This document shows positions 10,460-18,246 of a DNA stretch of 35,360 nt, one piece after another; position 1 is the stretch's first letter, and every line of letters starts with the position of its first letter. The notes under the pieces were generated by a model. It saw only the letters and a list, made by a program, of their open reading frames with translations, searched no databases and was not told the origin of the DNA. The position numbers and the translations under genes are program-made. The stretch covers positions 1 through 35,360 of the forward strand of contig NZ_RSFW01000030.1 in the NCBI RefSeq assembly GCF_003937825.1, in the 5' to 3' direction. The DNA comes from Mesobacillus subterraneus (GTDB lineage: Bacteria > Bacillota > Bacilli > Bacillales > Cytobacillaceae).

Positions 10460-11209
10460 GTGCAGCGTTATTTTATCGAGGAACAGCAAAACAACGACCA
10501 ATTCATAATCAGCGGTGATGATTATCATCACATTGTACGCGTCATGAGAATGAAGGCGGGGGAAGAAATCATCTGTGTACTCCCTGATGGAAAAAGCGCA
10601 ATTTGCCAAATTGCAGAAATTACCGATGAAATGGTTGTGGCAAACGTTGTAAAATGGGAAGAAGGCAATCCGGAGCTGCCGGTCCATATTCTAATTGCGA
10701 GCGGTCTGCCCAAAGGGGATAAGCTCGAACTGATTATCCAAAAGGGTACAGAATTAGGTGCCCGCGAATTTGTCCCCTTCACCGCATCCCGCTCGGTTGT
10801 CAAATGGGACGGAAAAAAGGCAGCCAAGAAGGTTGAACGCTGGCAGAAAATAGCCAAGGAAGCTGCGGAACAGTCCCATCGCAGCTGGGTTCCGCCGGTG
10901 AATGAGCCTGTCAGTGTAAAAGAATTGATCAAAACCAGCAGTGATTTTAAATATAAGCTTATTGCCTATGAGGAAGAAGCGAAGGAAGGGGAAGCCTCCG
11001 TCCTGTCAGCTACACTTGCAAAAATGCAGGAAGGCGACAGCCTCCTATTTGTGTTCGGACCGGAGGGAGGCCTGACCACGGCCGAGGTTTCCTTACTTGT
11101 GGAGAATGGATTTGTTGCTTGCGGTCTCGGACCGCGCATCTTGCGTACAGAAACAGCACCGCTTTATGCATTGTCTGCTGTTTCCTATCATTTTGAATTA
11201 TTGAGGTGA
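10460..11209 (+). CDS. rsmE: 16S rRNA m3U1498 methyltransferase RsmE
   Basis: The protein has 249 residues. It is a SPOUT-class methyltransferase that modifies U1498 of 16S rRNA. The N-terminal PUA-like part has GDDYHHIVRVMRMKAGEE. The trefoil-knot SAM site appears as FGPEGGLT...E and GLGPRILRTETAPLYALS near the C-terminus. The GTG start at 10460 gives MQRYFIEE, matching the family start, with AGGTG just upstream. The open frame continues back to 10418 without support. The stop codon overlaps the ribosome binding site of mtaB. Confidence 0.93.
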   Translation: MQRYFIEEQQNNDQFIISGDDYHHIVRVMRMKAGEEIICVLPDGKSAICQIAEITDEMVVANVVKWEEGNPELPVHILIASGLPKGDKLELIIQKGTELGAREFVPFTASRSVVKWDGKKAAKKVERWQKIAKEAAEQSHRSWVPPVNEPVSVKELIKTSSDFKYKLIAYEEEAKEGEASVLSATLAKMQEGDSLLFVFGPEGGLTTAEVSLLVENGFVACGLGPRILRTETAPLYALSAVSYHFELLR

Positions 11210-11214
11210 AAAAA

Positions 11215-12567
11215 ATGCCTACAGTTGCGTTTCATACATTAGGTTGCAAGGTTAACCACTACGAAACTGAAGCCATTTGGCAGTTATTTAAAGAACAAGG
11301 ATACGAGAGAGTAGAATTCGAGTCTGCTTCTGACGTTTATGTCATCAATACATGCACAGTAACCAACACTGGAGACAAAAAGAGCCGCCAGGTCATCCGC
11401 CGTGCAGTCCGCAAGAATCCGGATGCAGTTATCTGCGTAACCGGGTGCTATGCGCAAACATCACCCGCAGAAATCATGGCGATTCCCGGTGTCGATATTG
11501 TTGTCGGAACCCAGGACCGCGTGAAAATGCTGGATTACATTGAACAGTACAAGCAGGAGCGCCAGCCGATCAATGCTGTCGGCAATATCATGAAAAACCG
11601 TATCTATGAAGAACTTGATGTCCCTGCTTTTACAGATAGGACAAGGGCTTCACTTAAGATCCAGGAAGGCTGCAACAACTTCTGTACCTTCTGTATCATT
11701 CCATGGGCGCGCGGGTTGATGCGATCCCGTGATCCGCAGGAAGTCATCCGCCAGGCCCAGCAGCTTGTCGATGCAGGCTATAAGGAAATCGTATTGACTG
11801 GCATCCATACAGGCGGTTACGGCGAAGATATGAAGGATTACAATCTTGCAGCATTGCTGAGAGATTTAGAGGCACAGGTAAAAGGAATCAAGCGCCTGCG
11901 CATTTCTTCTATTGAAGCGAGCCAGATTACCGACGAAGTCATCGAGGTCATCGACCAGTCCAACATCATCGTCCGTCACCTGCACATTCCGCTTCAATCC
12001 GGCTCTGATACGGTATTGAAGAGAATGCGCCGCAAATACACTATGGAATTTTTCGGTGAGCGCCTTGACCGCTTGAAGGAAGTATTGCCAGGCCTTGCGG
12101 TAACGTCAGATATTATCGTCGGGTTCCCTGGTGAAACAGAAGAAGAATTCATGGAAACCTTTAACTTTGTTAAAAAACACAAGTTCTCCGAGCTTCATGT
12201 ATTCCCTTACTCCAAACGGACGGGTACACCTGCAGCAAGAATGGAAGATCAGGTGGATGAAGGAGTCAAAAACGAGCGCGTACATCGCTTGATTCAGCTT
12301 TCCGACCAGCTTGCGAAGGAATATGCTTCCCAGTTTGAAGATGAAGTTCTTGAGGTAATCCCTGAAGAAATCTACAAAGAAGCACAAGATAGCGGACTTT
12401 ATGTAGGCTATACAGACAACTACCTAAAGGTTGTCTTCCCGGCAACTGAAGACATGGTTGGAAAAATCGTCAAAGTAAAAATCACAAAAGCAGGCTACCC
12501 TTACAACGAAGGACAATTTGTCCGCGTCCTGGAAGATCAGGCGGAAGTTGAAGAAGCTGTTATCTAA
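11215..12567 (+). CDS. mtaB: tRNA t6A37 methylthiotransferase MtaB
   Basis: The protein has 450 residues and is very similar to B. subtilis YqeV/MtaB. It converts t6A to ms2t6A at position 37 of ANN-decoding tRNAs, using two Fe-S clusters. The N-terminal MTTase domain supplies C11, C47 and C78. The radical SAM motif CNNFCTFC has C153, C157 and C160. A C-terminal TRAM domain ends the protein (about 385-440). GAGGTG at 11203-11208 serves ATG 11215; the GTG inside it (11206) is an unlikely start. The gene is followed by a terminator and is the last of the long hrcA-to-mtaB run. Confidence 0.96.
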   Translation: MPTVAFHTLGCKVNHYETEAIWQLFKEQGYERVEFESASDVYVINTCTVTNTGDKKSRQVIRRAVRKNPDAVICVTGCYAQTSPAEIMAIPGVDIVVGTQDRVKMLDYIEQYKQERQPINAVGNIMKNRIYEELDVPAFTDRTRASLKIQEGCNNFCTFCIIPWARGLMRSRDPQEVIRQAQQLVDAGYKEIVLTGIHTGGYGEDMKDYNLAALLRDLEAQVKGIKRLRISSIEASQITDEVIEVIDQSNIIVRHLHIPLQSGSDTVLKRMRRKYTMEFFGERLDRLKEVLPGLAVTSDIIVGFPGETEEEFMETFNFVKKHKFSELHVFPYSKRTGTPAARMEDQVDEGVKNERVHRLIQLSDQLAKEYASQFEDEVLEVIPEEIYKEAQDSGLYVGYTDNYLKVVFPATEDMVGKIVKVKITKAGYPYNEGQFVRVLEDQAEVEEAVI

Positions 12568-12572
12568 TAGAC

Positions 12573-12602
12573 AAAGAGCTGGCTTAGATGCCGGCTCTTT
12601 TG
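12573..12602 (+). terminator. Intrinsic terminator after mtaB
   Basis: AAAGAGCTGGC and GCCGGCTCTTT pair through an 11-bp stem with one wobble around a 6-nt loop, followed by a short T-run. It lies 5 bp after the stop codon of mtaB. Confidence 0.85.
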
Positions 12603-12630
12603 TATGATTAAAAGTATTTTAAGGAGAAAA

Positions 12631-12729
12631 ATGAAGCTTTCAGCAACTTTCTCTTCTAGATGGTGTGCTTTTGCCCGCGAAAATGGTTTCTTTGGTGCAC
12701 CGGTGATTAGTGAGATTGAATACTTTTGA
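12631..12729 (+). CDS. Possible 32-residue small protein
   Basis: A 32-codon frame starts at ATG 12631 with AAGGAG at 12621-12626 (4-nt spacer) and stops at TGA 12727-12729. The peptide begins MKLSATFSSRWCAFAREN and continues through GFFGAPVISEIEYF; it has no signal peptide or membrane helix. I recognise no family. It starts right after the mtaB terminator, with no clear promoter, and runs up to a 21-bp repeat array. It may be a real small protein or part of a dispersed intergenic element. Confidence 0.35.
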   Translation: MKLSATFSSRWCAFARENGFFGAPVISEIEYF

Positions 12730-12754
12730 AAAATTTACGACTGCCATTTCCAGC

Positions 12755-12879
12755 ATATCAACCACATTTTCAAGTATACCGCCCACATTCATGAATAAAT
12801 TAGCGGAAAATGAAATATATCGCCCGCATTTTGCGAAATATCAACCACATTTTCAAGTATATCGACCAAGTCACCGGAA
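12755..12879. repeat. Degenerate 21-bp tandem repeat array, six units
   Basis: Units begin at 12755, 12776, 12797, 12817, 12838 and 12859. Units 1 and 5 share an exact 24-base match (12755-12778 and 12838-12861). Units 2, 4 and 6 share the ATATCGCCC-like start, and unit 3 is degenerate and 20 bp long. The period equals seven codons, so both strands read as heptad-like peptides (YRPHFxx on the plus strand; ILENVVD on the minus strand). Neither reading has a supported start, so I treat it as a non-coding repeat lying downstream of the minus-strand yqeW. Confidence 0.75.
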
Positions 12880-12884
12880 CTGCC

Positions 12885-13817
12885 TTAATCCCTCAATCCC
12901 TTCCCATGAAGAAACTCAATCATTTTGCCAAATTGCTCAGCGACAGGCAGCACCAGTAATGAAGCGAGGAGATTGTAAAGGACGCTGACATGGGCCAGCT
13001 GAACCTCTGGGCTTGAGGCAGTCAAGCCTGCCAGAACGGAAATCTGGTCAATAAAAGGATAAAATATGATGGCACCAGCGATATTGAGCCATACATGGGC
13101 AAAGGCGGTCAGCCGTGCTTCTTTACCGGCGCCGATGGAGGCAAGCATAGCAGTGATGCATGTGCCGATGTTGGCGCCAAGCATGGCTGCAATCGCGGAA
13201 TCCATCCCTAAGGAACCTTCTGAGAGGAATCCCATAATAATCCCTGTCATGGCTGTACTGGATTGAATCAAGGCGGTGACTATGGTGCCAGTGAAGATGC
13301 TGATCATATGGCTGCCGTTCAGGTCAGCCAATGCCTCCTGCACGATTGGCAGGCTTGTGACAGGGTCAGCGAGAAACGAAAAGCCGCGCATGGCTGCAAA
13401 AACGGCGGCGATTCCAAAGGAAATCGCGCCAATGTTCCACCATGTTTTGTTCCTGAACACCATCAGTATTGCTCCGATGACTGCAAAGGGAACGATAAAA
13501 GCATCGATATTAAACGTGATGATTTCCAACGTGAACGTTGTACCGATATTTGAGCCGAGGATAATCCCTATGGATTGCGAGAATCTAAGCAGTCCTGCAG
13601 AAATCAGTCCGATCGTAATGACCATTACCGCCGAACTGCTATGCAGGAGGGCTGTTACGACCGCACCGGCAATCAAACCCTTGACCGGGGTATCCGTCAT
13701 GGCGGCCAGCCAATTTTTCATCCTGCTTGCGGACAATTCGAAAAGCCCTTTCCTTAGCAAGGTCATGCCGCCCAGAAAAACAGCCAGGAATAATAGAAAT
13801 AATAATAGATAGACCAT
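12885..13817 (-). CDS. yqeW: Na/Pi cotransporter family protein (YqeW-like)
   Basis: The protein has 310 residues and about eight hydrophobic helices. It has the internal duplication of the Na+/phosphate cotransporter family: LLHSSSAVMVITIGLISAGL in the first half and LIQSSTAMTGIIMGFLSEG in the second, each with the QSS/HSS-type substrate motif, and the paired GSNIGTT / GANIGTC segments. It should import inorganic phosphate coupled to sodium, although the substrate is inferred. It lacks the C-terminal PhoU-like domain of longer relatives. ATG 13817 has AAGGGTGG 7 nt upstream; the GTG at 13826 lies inside that site. It is the only minus-strand gene within the conserved block and lies between mtaB and rpsU, where B. 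subtilis has yqeW. Confidence 0.88.
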   Translation of the reverse strand: MVYLLLFLLFLAVFLGGMTLLRKGLFELSASRMKNWLAAMTDTPVKGLIAGAVVTALLHSSSAVMVITIGLISAGLLRFSQSIGIILGSNIGTTFTLEIITFNIDAFIVPFAVIGAILMVFRNKTWWNIGAISFGIAAVFAAMRGFSFLADPVTSLPIVQEALADLNGSHMISIFTGTIVTALIQSSTAMTGIIMGFLSEGSLGMDSAIAAMLGANIGTCITAMLASIGAGKEARLTAFAHVWLNIAGAIIFYPFIDQISVLAGLTASSPEVQLAHVSVLYNLLASLLVLPVAEQFGKMIEFLHGKGLRD

Positions 13818-13933
13818 GGCACCCACCCTTTCAATTAAATGTATGAAGGGCTGAGCTGGACATGCATAAAAAATGATTTAAAGAGTATGCGAACAGGCTA
13901 ACGTACATAATTTAAAACAAGGGCTAATTACAG

Positions 13934-13962
13934 TTGACCTCATGCCAGTGTTATATTATAAT
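13934..13962 (+). promoter_or_regulatory. Strong sigma-A promoter of rpsU-yqeY
   Basis: TTGACC (13934-13939), 17 bp, TATAAT (13957-13962). The start of transcription is expected near 13969, directly before a small hairpin (ACATGG-ttt-CCATGT, 13971-13985) at the mRNA 5-prime end. Confidence 0.85.
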
Positions 13963-14027
13963 TGCAAGGTACATGGTTTCCATGTGTTTTGGTGTTAGTG
14001 TGTTGTGCTCGGAGGGAGGGAAAGAGA

Positions 14028-14201
14028 ATGTCTAAAACTGTCGTTCGTAAAAACGAATCGCTTGAAGATGCTCTTCGACGCTTCAAACGTACTGTATCTA
14101 AATCAGGTACTATCCAAGAAGCTAGAAAGCGCGAATTCTACGAAAAACCTAGTGTAAAGCGTAAGAAAAAGTCTGAAGCTGCTAGAAAACGCAAGTTCTA
14201 A
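14028..14201 (+). CDS. rpsU: 30S ribosomal protein S21
   Basis: The protein has 57 residues, the standard Bacillus length. It begins [20 protein letters not shown] and ends in the Lys/Arg-rich tail [13 protein letters not shown]. It is a small subunit protein near the anti-Shine-Dalgarno end of 16S rRNA; in Bacillus it is also linked to motility and biofilm behaviour. The ATG at 14028 follows GGAGGGAGGG. The longer open frame back to 13962 includes promoter sequence and is not coding. It is co-transcribed with yqeY, 16 bp downstream. Confidence 0.97.
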   Translation: MSKTVVRKNESLEDALRRFKRTVSKSGTIQEARKREFYEKPSVKRKKKSEAARKRKF

Positions 14202-14217
14202 GAGAGGGTGGAATAAC

Positions 14218-14664
14218 TTGAGCCTGCTCGAGCGTTTAAATAATGATATGAAACAAGCGATGCGGAACAAAGAAAAGGACAGACTCACGACGATTCGGAT
14301 GGTCAAAGCATCCCTGCAGAACGAAGCAATCAAGCTTGGCAAGCAGGAGTTGTCCGAAGAGGAAGAGTTAACTGTACTTTCTCGTGAAGTGAAACAACGC
14401 AAAGATTCCCTCCAGGAATTTGAAAAAGCAGGTCGAGAAGACCTCGTTGAAAAGATAGAAACAGAATTAAAACATGTCGAGATTTATATGCCAAAGCAGC
14501 TTAGCGAAGAAGAAGTGGCGGAAATCGTCAAAGAAGCTATCGCAGAGACAGGTGCGGCATCGAAAGCCGATATGGGTAGAGTAATGGCTGTCATTATGCC
14601 TAAAGTAAAAGGTAAAGCAGACGGATCTCTCGTTAATAAACTTGTACAACAACACCTTTCATAA
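14218..14664 (+). CDS. yqeY: GatB/YqeY domain-containing protein
   Basis: The protein has 148 residues, the same length as B. subtilis YqeY, and starts at TTG 14218 ([15 protein letters not shown]). GAGGGTGG upstream and the exact family length support this rare start. The all-helical YqeY domain resembles the tRNA-binding tail of GatB, and a role in tRNA amidotransfer has been suggested but not shown. Conserved stretches include [37 protein letters not shown] and [21 protein letters not shown]. It ends with a strong terminator. Confidence 0.93.
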   Translation: MSLLERLNNDMKQAMRNKEKDRLTTIRMVKASLQNEAIKLGKQELSEEEELTVLSREVKQRKDSLQEFEKAGREDLVEKIETELKHVEIYMPKQLSEEEVAEIVKEAIAETGAASKADMGRVMAVIMPKVKGKADGSLVNKLVQQHLS

Positions 14665-14672
14665 AAAGCTCG

Positions 14673-14702
14673 AAGGCCGCAGGATGTTTCTGCGGCCTTT
14701 TT
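14673..14702 (+). terminator. Intrinsic terminator after yqeY
   Basis: A perfect 10-bp stem (AAGGCCGCAG / CTGCGGCCTT) with a 7-nt loop is followed by TTTT. It begins 8 bp after the stop codon. Confidence 0.93.
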
Positions 14703-14747
14703 AGCGTATACTAACAGAAAGGCATACATAATATTGTTCAAAATTAA

Positions 14748-14776
14748 TGAAACCTTTTACCCTGGTTCTGCGTATA
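14748..14776 (+). promoter_or_regulatory. Sigma-W-type promoter of the nfeD-floA operon
   Basis: TGAAAC (14748-14753), followed by CTTTT and a total 17-base spacer to CGTATA (14771-14776). This matches the ECF sigma-W promoter pattern of B. subtilis, including the T-run after TGAAAC. The homologous B. subtilis operon yqeZ-yqfA-yqfB is a known sigma-W target induced by cell-envelope stress. Confidence 0.8.
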
Positions 14777-14812
14777 TCCACTATGGCCTGATTTTTGAAT
14801 GGGGGTGCTGAA

Positions 14813-16135
14813 TTGAAAATAAAATCAGTGGTTGCCAGCGTGATTATCCTCTTGTCACTGTTCAGTCTCATCAATCCGTTTTCGGCAGATGCAGACGAAA
14901 AAATTGTCTATGTGGTGCCGATTGAGGAAACGGTTGAGAAGGGGCTGCTTGCCTTCCTGGAAAGAGCAGTGGAGGAGGCTGAAAAGGCAAATGCTGAAGC
15001 AATCATATTTGATGTCAATACGCCTGGCGGAGCGGTCGATGCAGCCGGCGGAATAGGGAAACTGCTGACTGGAACCGATTTGAAAACGATTTCCTTTGTG
15101 AACAAGCAGGCGCTTTCTGCAGGTGCCTATATTTCGCTTAATACAGACGAAATCTATATGGTTCCTGGCTCAACAATGGGTTCTGCTGCGATCATCGATC
15201 AGCAGGGGAATACTGCTGGCAAAAAAGCTGAGTCTTATTGGTTTGCTGCGATGAAGAGTGCGGCGGTCGAAAGCGGACGCGATCCTATTTATGCCCAGGC
15301 GATGGCGGATGAAAGCATCGACCTGCCTGAGCTGGGTGCGGGAAAAGGGAAATTGCTTACACTCACAGCAGAGCAGGCTCTTGAAGTCGGATATTCCGAA
15401 GGCACAGTCAAGAACCTTGACGATTTACTGAAGAAACTCGGCTATGAAAACGCGGAAATCAGGAATGTGGATGTCACGTTCGCTGAAAAGCTCGCGAGGT
15501 TCCTTACTCATCCAGTTGTCATCCCGATCCTGATGACCATTGGGAGTCTCGGTCTCGTCCTTGAACTGTATTCTCCTGGATTCGGTTTGCCGGGGATAGC
15601 CGGCTTGTCAGCATTGTTATTATTCTTTTACGGCCACCTGATTGCCGGACTGGCCGGATTTGAAACACTGATCCTGTTTGCACTTGGTATCGGGTTGATC
15701 CTGCTGGAATTTTTCGTTCCGGGCGGCATCGCGGGTACCATCGGCTTCCTGGCCATCATCGCAAGCTTTTTCCTGGCGTCGGATAATATCGTCCACATGG
15801 GAATATCGCTATTGATCGCCATGACAGCATCTATTCTTCTTTCTATTTTGATGATAAGGGTGTTTGGGAAAAAGATGAAATTTTTCAGAAGAATCATACT
15901 GACAGATTCAACAAGCACTGATAAAGGTTATGTCTCCAACAAGAATCGTCTCGAATTGATCGGCGTTGAAGGGACAACTGTAACACCACTGAGACCTTCA
16001 GGTACGATCGTGGTAGATGATGAGCGCATCGATGCCGTCAGCGAAGGAGCCTTTATACCAAAGGACCGCAAAGTAAGGATTGTTAAAACTGAGGGTTCGA
16101 GGATTGTTGTGAGGGAAATACCAGATCGTCAATAA
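14813..16135 (+). CDS. yqeZ: NfeD family membrane protein with ClpP-class protease domain
   Basis: The protein has 440 residues from TTG 14813, which has GGGGGTG 5 nt upstream. A signal peptide (about 1-27, hydrophobic VVASVIILLSLFSLI) precedes a ClpP/SppA-like serine protease domain with DVNTPGGAVDAA (67-78) and the putative catalytic Ser102 in ALSAGAYI. A cluster of membrane helices follows (about 225-345), then a C-terminal OB-fold NfeD domain with the GVEGTTVTPLRPSGTIVVDDE motif. Long NfeD proteins pair with flotillin-like partners, and floA is the next gene. The operon should act in membrane protection under envelope stress. The protease substrate is unknown. Confidence 0.9.
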   Translation: MKIKSVVASVIILLSLFSLINPFSADADEKIVYVVPIEETVEKGLLAFLERAVEEAEKANAEAIIFDVNTPGGAVDAAGGIGKLLTGTDLKTISFVNKQALSAGAYISLNTDEIYMVPGSTMGSAAIIDQQGNTAGKKAESYWFAAMKSAAVESGRDPIYAQAMADESIDLPELGAGKGKLLTLTAEQALEVGYSEGTVKNLDDLLKKLGYENAEIRNVDVTFAEKLARFLTHPVVIPILMTIGSLGLVLELYSPGFGLPGIAGLSALLLFFYGHLIAGLAGFETLILFALGIGLILLEFFVPGGIAGTIGFLAIIASFFLASDNIVHMGISLLIAMTASILLSILMIRVFGKKMKFFRRIILTDSTSTDKGYVSNKNRLELIGVEGTTVTPLRPSGTIVVDDERIDAVSEGAFIPKDRKVRIVKTEGSRIVVREIPDRQ

Positions 16136-16226
16136 TCACTTTAAAGACAACATAATTTAACCAAAGGCCTGGCCATCATATTATCGGTGGAAAGGCCATG
16201 GAATATATTTTTTAGGAGGCAATTCA

Positions 16227-17240
16227 ATGTTAGAAGCAGGAACAGCATTTATTTTGATTGCAGTTGCACTCGGGATCATTTTCCTTGGTGTATTGCTGAC
16301 ATTCGTACCAGTTATGCTCTGGATCTCCGCTTTGGCGGCAGGTGTCAGGGTCAGCATTTTCACTCTGATTGGGATGAGATTAAGAAGGGTAATCCCGAGC
16401 AGGGTAATCAACCCGCTGATCAAAGCCCATAAAGCAGGTTTGGGTGTCACCACGAACCAGCTTGAGAGCCACTATCTTGCAGGTGGTAACGTAGACAGGG
16501 TGGTCAACGCCTTGATTGCGGCACATCGTGCTAATATCGAACTTTCATTCGAAAGAGCAGCTGCGATTGACCTTGCAGGCCGTGATGTATTGGAAGCGGT
16601 ACAAATGAGTGTTAACCCAAAGGTTATTGAAACACCATTCATTGCCGGTGTGGCCATGGATGGGATCGAAGTGAAAGCGAAAGCAAGAATTACGGTTAGA
16701 GCCAACATCGACCGACTTGTCGGGGGTGCGGGTGAAGAAACAATCGTAGCCCGTGTCGGTGAAGGGATTGTTTCAACAATTGGTTCTTCAGACAATCATA
16801 AAAAAGTATTGGAAAATCCGGACATGATTTCCCAGACAGTCCTTTCAAAAGGCCTGGATGCTGGGACAGCATTTGAGATTCTCTCGATTGATATCGCGGA
16901 CGTTGATATCGGAAAGAACATCGGTGCCGAGCTTCAAACGGAACAAGCCGAAGCGGATAAGAAGATTGCCCAGGCGAAAGCCGAAGAACGCCGTGCAATG
17001 GCTGTAGCCCAGGAGCAGGAGATGAAGGCTCGCGTTGAGGAAATGAGAGCGAAGGTTGTAGAAGCCGAAGCGACGGTTCCGCTTGCGATGGCAGAAGCTT
17101 TGCGTGAAGGCAATATTGGGGTAATGGATTACATGAACATCCAGAACATTTCTGCAGATACCGATATGAGAGGATCTATTGGAAAACTCTCGAACGGAAA
17201 TAAAGACGAGAAAAAAATGACTGATGCGAGAACCCGATAA
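16227..17240 (+). CDS. floA: Flotillin-like protein FloA
   Basis: The protein has 337 residues and is highly similar to B. subtilis YqfA/FloA (331). An N-terminal hydrophobic hairpin (about 7-45, including [15 protein letters not shown]) anchors it in the membrane. The SPFH-like domain follows ([25 protein letters not shown]-type block, [26 protein letters not shown]), then an Ala/Glu-rich coiled coil ([25 protein letters not shown]) that mediates oligomerisation. FloA organises functional membrane microdomains and affects membrane fluidity, cell wall synthesis and sporulation signalling. AGGAGG lies before ATG 16227. Confidence 0.97.
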   Translation: MLEAGTAFILIAVALGIIFLGVLLTFVPVMLWISALAAGVRVSIFTLIGMRLRRVIPSRVINPLIKAHKAGLGVTTNQLESHYLAGGNVDRVVNALIAAHRANIELSFERAAAIDLAGRDVLEAVQMSVNPKVIETPFIAGVAMDGIEVKAKARITVRANIDRLVGGAGEETIVARVGEGIVSTIGSSDNHKKVLENPDMISQTVLSKGLDAGTAFEILSIDIADVDIGKNIGAELQTEQAEADKKIAQAKAEERRAMAVAQEQEMKARVEEMRAKVVEAEATVPLAMAEALREGNIGVMDYMNIQNISADTDMRGSIGKLSNGNKDEKKMTDARTR

Positions 17241-17258
17241 AGGAAAGGGGGGCTCCTC

Positions 17259-17834
17259 GTGGAACTTTTATTTGAGTTATTCAGCAATCCGATTGCGCTG
17301 TTCATCCTGATTGGCGTCATTTCCAGTCTATTCAATAAAAAGAAGGAAGAACGCCAGCCGCAGCGGCGCCCGGTCCGGCCGCCCGGGCCAGCACAACCTC
17401 CTGGTACAGCACGTCCGCCTGGTCCGGCTCCATCACGGACGAGGCCGGCGGAAGCCAGGACAGAACCACAGACTGGCCGAGGCAGGGGTTCCGAATATGA
17501 GGAAGAGCGTGATGTCTTTGGCGGGTCAAGGCGCCGGCATGAACCGGTCGAGCCGGCACCTGTCAATTCTGGTAACGAAGTCCTTAGTGACCTTCAAAAG
17601 ATATACCAGGAAAGAAAGAGGCAGGCTGAAGCACCCCAGCAGACCAGGTCCGATAAAGGCAGGATGGCTGCTGACGAGGCTGTTAGCCGCTTAAGGCAGC
17701 GGAGAGAGGAAAAGCAAAAGCAGCCTGAAGTCGTTTTCCAGCCAGACAAAGAGAAGTTGATCGAAGGGTTGATCTGGGCAGAAGTCCTAGGTAAACCAAG
17801 AGCCAAGAAGCCCTATAACCCTGTGAAGAGATAG
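17259..17834 (+). CDS. Hypothetical membrane-anchored Pro/Arg-rich protein in yqfB position
   Basis: The protein has 191 residues. It starts at GTG 17259 after GGAAAGGGGGG. A single hydrophobic segment (about 3-24) is followed by KKK, then a Pro/Gly/Arg-rich low-complexity stretch (about 32-75, repeated PPGPA-type motifs), a charged region, and a short ordered-looking C-terminus (KEKLIEGLIWAEVLGKPRAKKP). The low-complexity part is notably GC-rich compared with its neighbours. It lies directly behind floA, where B. subtilis has yqfB, and is probably the third gene of the sigma-W operon. Homology to YqfB was not established; no function can be assigned. An anchor that interacts with FloA or NfeD is only a guess from context. 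Confidence 0.8.
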   Translation: MELLFELFSNPIALFILIGVISSLFNKKKEERQPQRRPVRPPGPAQPPGTARPPGPAPSRTRPAEARTEPQTGRGRGSEYEEERDVFGGSRRRHEPVEPAPVNSGNEVLSDLQKIYQERKRQAEAPQQTRSDKGRMAADEAVSRLRQRREEKQKQPEVVFQPDKEKLIEGLIWAEVLGKPRAKKPYNPVKR

Positions 17835-17894
17835 CAGTCCTCACTTTGGGCGTTATTGGAAGAATGCCATGCCGATAAAGTTAAAAATGGTGCT

Positions 17895-17945
17895 AGAACC
17901 TCCTTTTTTCTCATACATATGAGATGAAAGGGGGTTCTTTTTTTT
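17895..17945 (+). terminator. Terminator hairpin that contains the yqfC ribosome binding site
   Basis: AGAACCTCCTTT...CTCAT (17895-17915) pairs with ATGAG...AAAGGGGGTTCT (17919-17938), about 17 pairs with a few mismatches, followed by eight T residues (17938-17945). The ATG of yqfC follows immediately at 17946. The only Shine-Dalgarno candidate, AAAGGGGG (17927-17934), is in the right arm, so the folded hairpin both terminates the upstream transcript and hides the ribosome binding site. Confidence 0.85.
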
Positions 17946-18230
17946 ATGGCAAAAAAATGGGGCCAATATGTACGTAAATGGATGACACAAAAAATGGATC
18001 TTCCTCAAGATGTCATGATGGATCTCCCTAGAATCACGATGATTGGGCAAGTCCATATTTATATAGAAAACCACCGGGGGCTGCTGGCTTTTTCGGATGG
18101 AGAAGTGCGGCTGCTGATCAAAGGAGGCCAGCTGCTGGTCAAAGGCAAGGCATTTGTCATTAAAACAATCTTGCCTGAAGAAATTTTACTTGAAGGAAAA
18201 ATTGATCAGGTTCTATATATAAGCGATTGA
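17946..18230 (+). CDS. yqfC: Sporulation protein YqfC
   Basis: The protein has 94 residues and belongs to the YqfC/YabP-like family: DLPRITMIGQVHIYIENHRGL, then a beta-rich stretch with GEVRLLIKGGQLLVKG and a C-terminal ILLEGKI. In B. subtilis yqfC and yqfD are expressed in the mother cell under sigma-E, and the YabP/YqfC domain is common in sporulation proteins; the molecular role is unknown. ATG 17946 directly follows a T8 tract. AAAGGGGG lies 11 nt upstream, inside a terminator stem. The next gene, yqfD, begins 16 bp downstream, so the two are probably translated from one message. Confidence 0.92.
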   Translation: MAKKWGQYVRKWMTQKMDLPQDVMMDLPRITMIGQVHIYIENHRGLLAFSDGEVRLLIKGGQLLVKGKAFVIKTILPEEILLEGKIDQVLYISD

Positions 18231-18246
18231 AATGAGGGGGAGAAGA

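Noticed and set aside
12710-12988. 92-codon plus-strand frame with YRPHF-type heptads
   Set aside because: It has no ribosome binding site, its periodicity comes from the 21-bp repeat, and its 3-prime third runs antisense into yqeW.
13276-13812. Open frame of 178 codons on the plus strand over yqeW
   Set aside because: The minus-strand reading is a clear duplicated transporter with HSS/QSS motifs; this frame is its reverse shadow.
17311-17694. 127-codon alternative frame within the yqfB-position gene
   Set aside because: The GC-rich stretch opens extra frames; the frame from 17259 has the ribosome binding site, membrane anchor and proper end.
17912-17920. CATACATAT in the yqfC hairpin loop as a sigma-E -10 element
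   Set aside because: The last consensus position does not match and no -35 element lies at the right distance.
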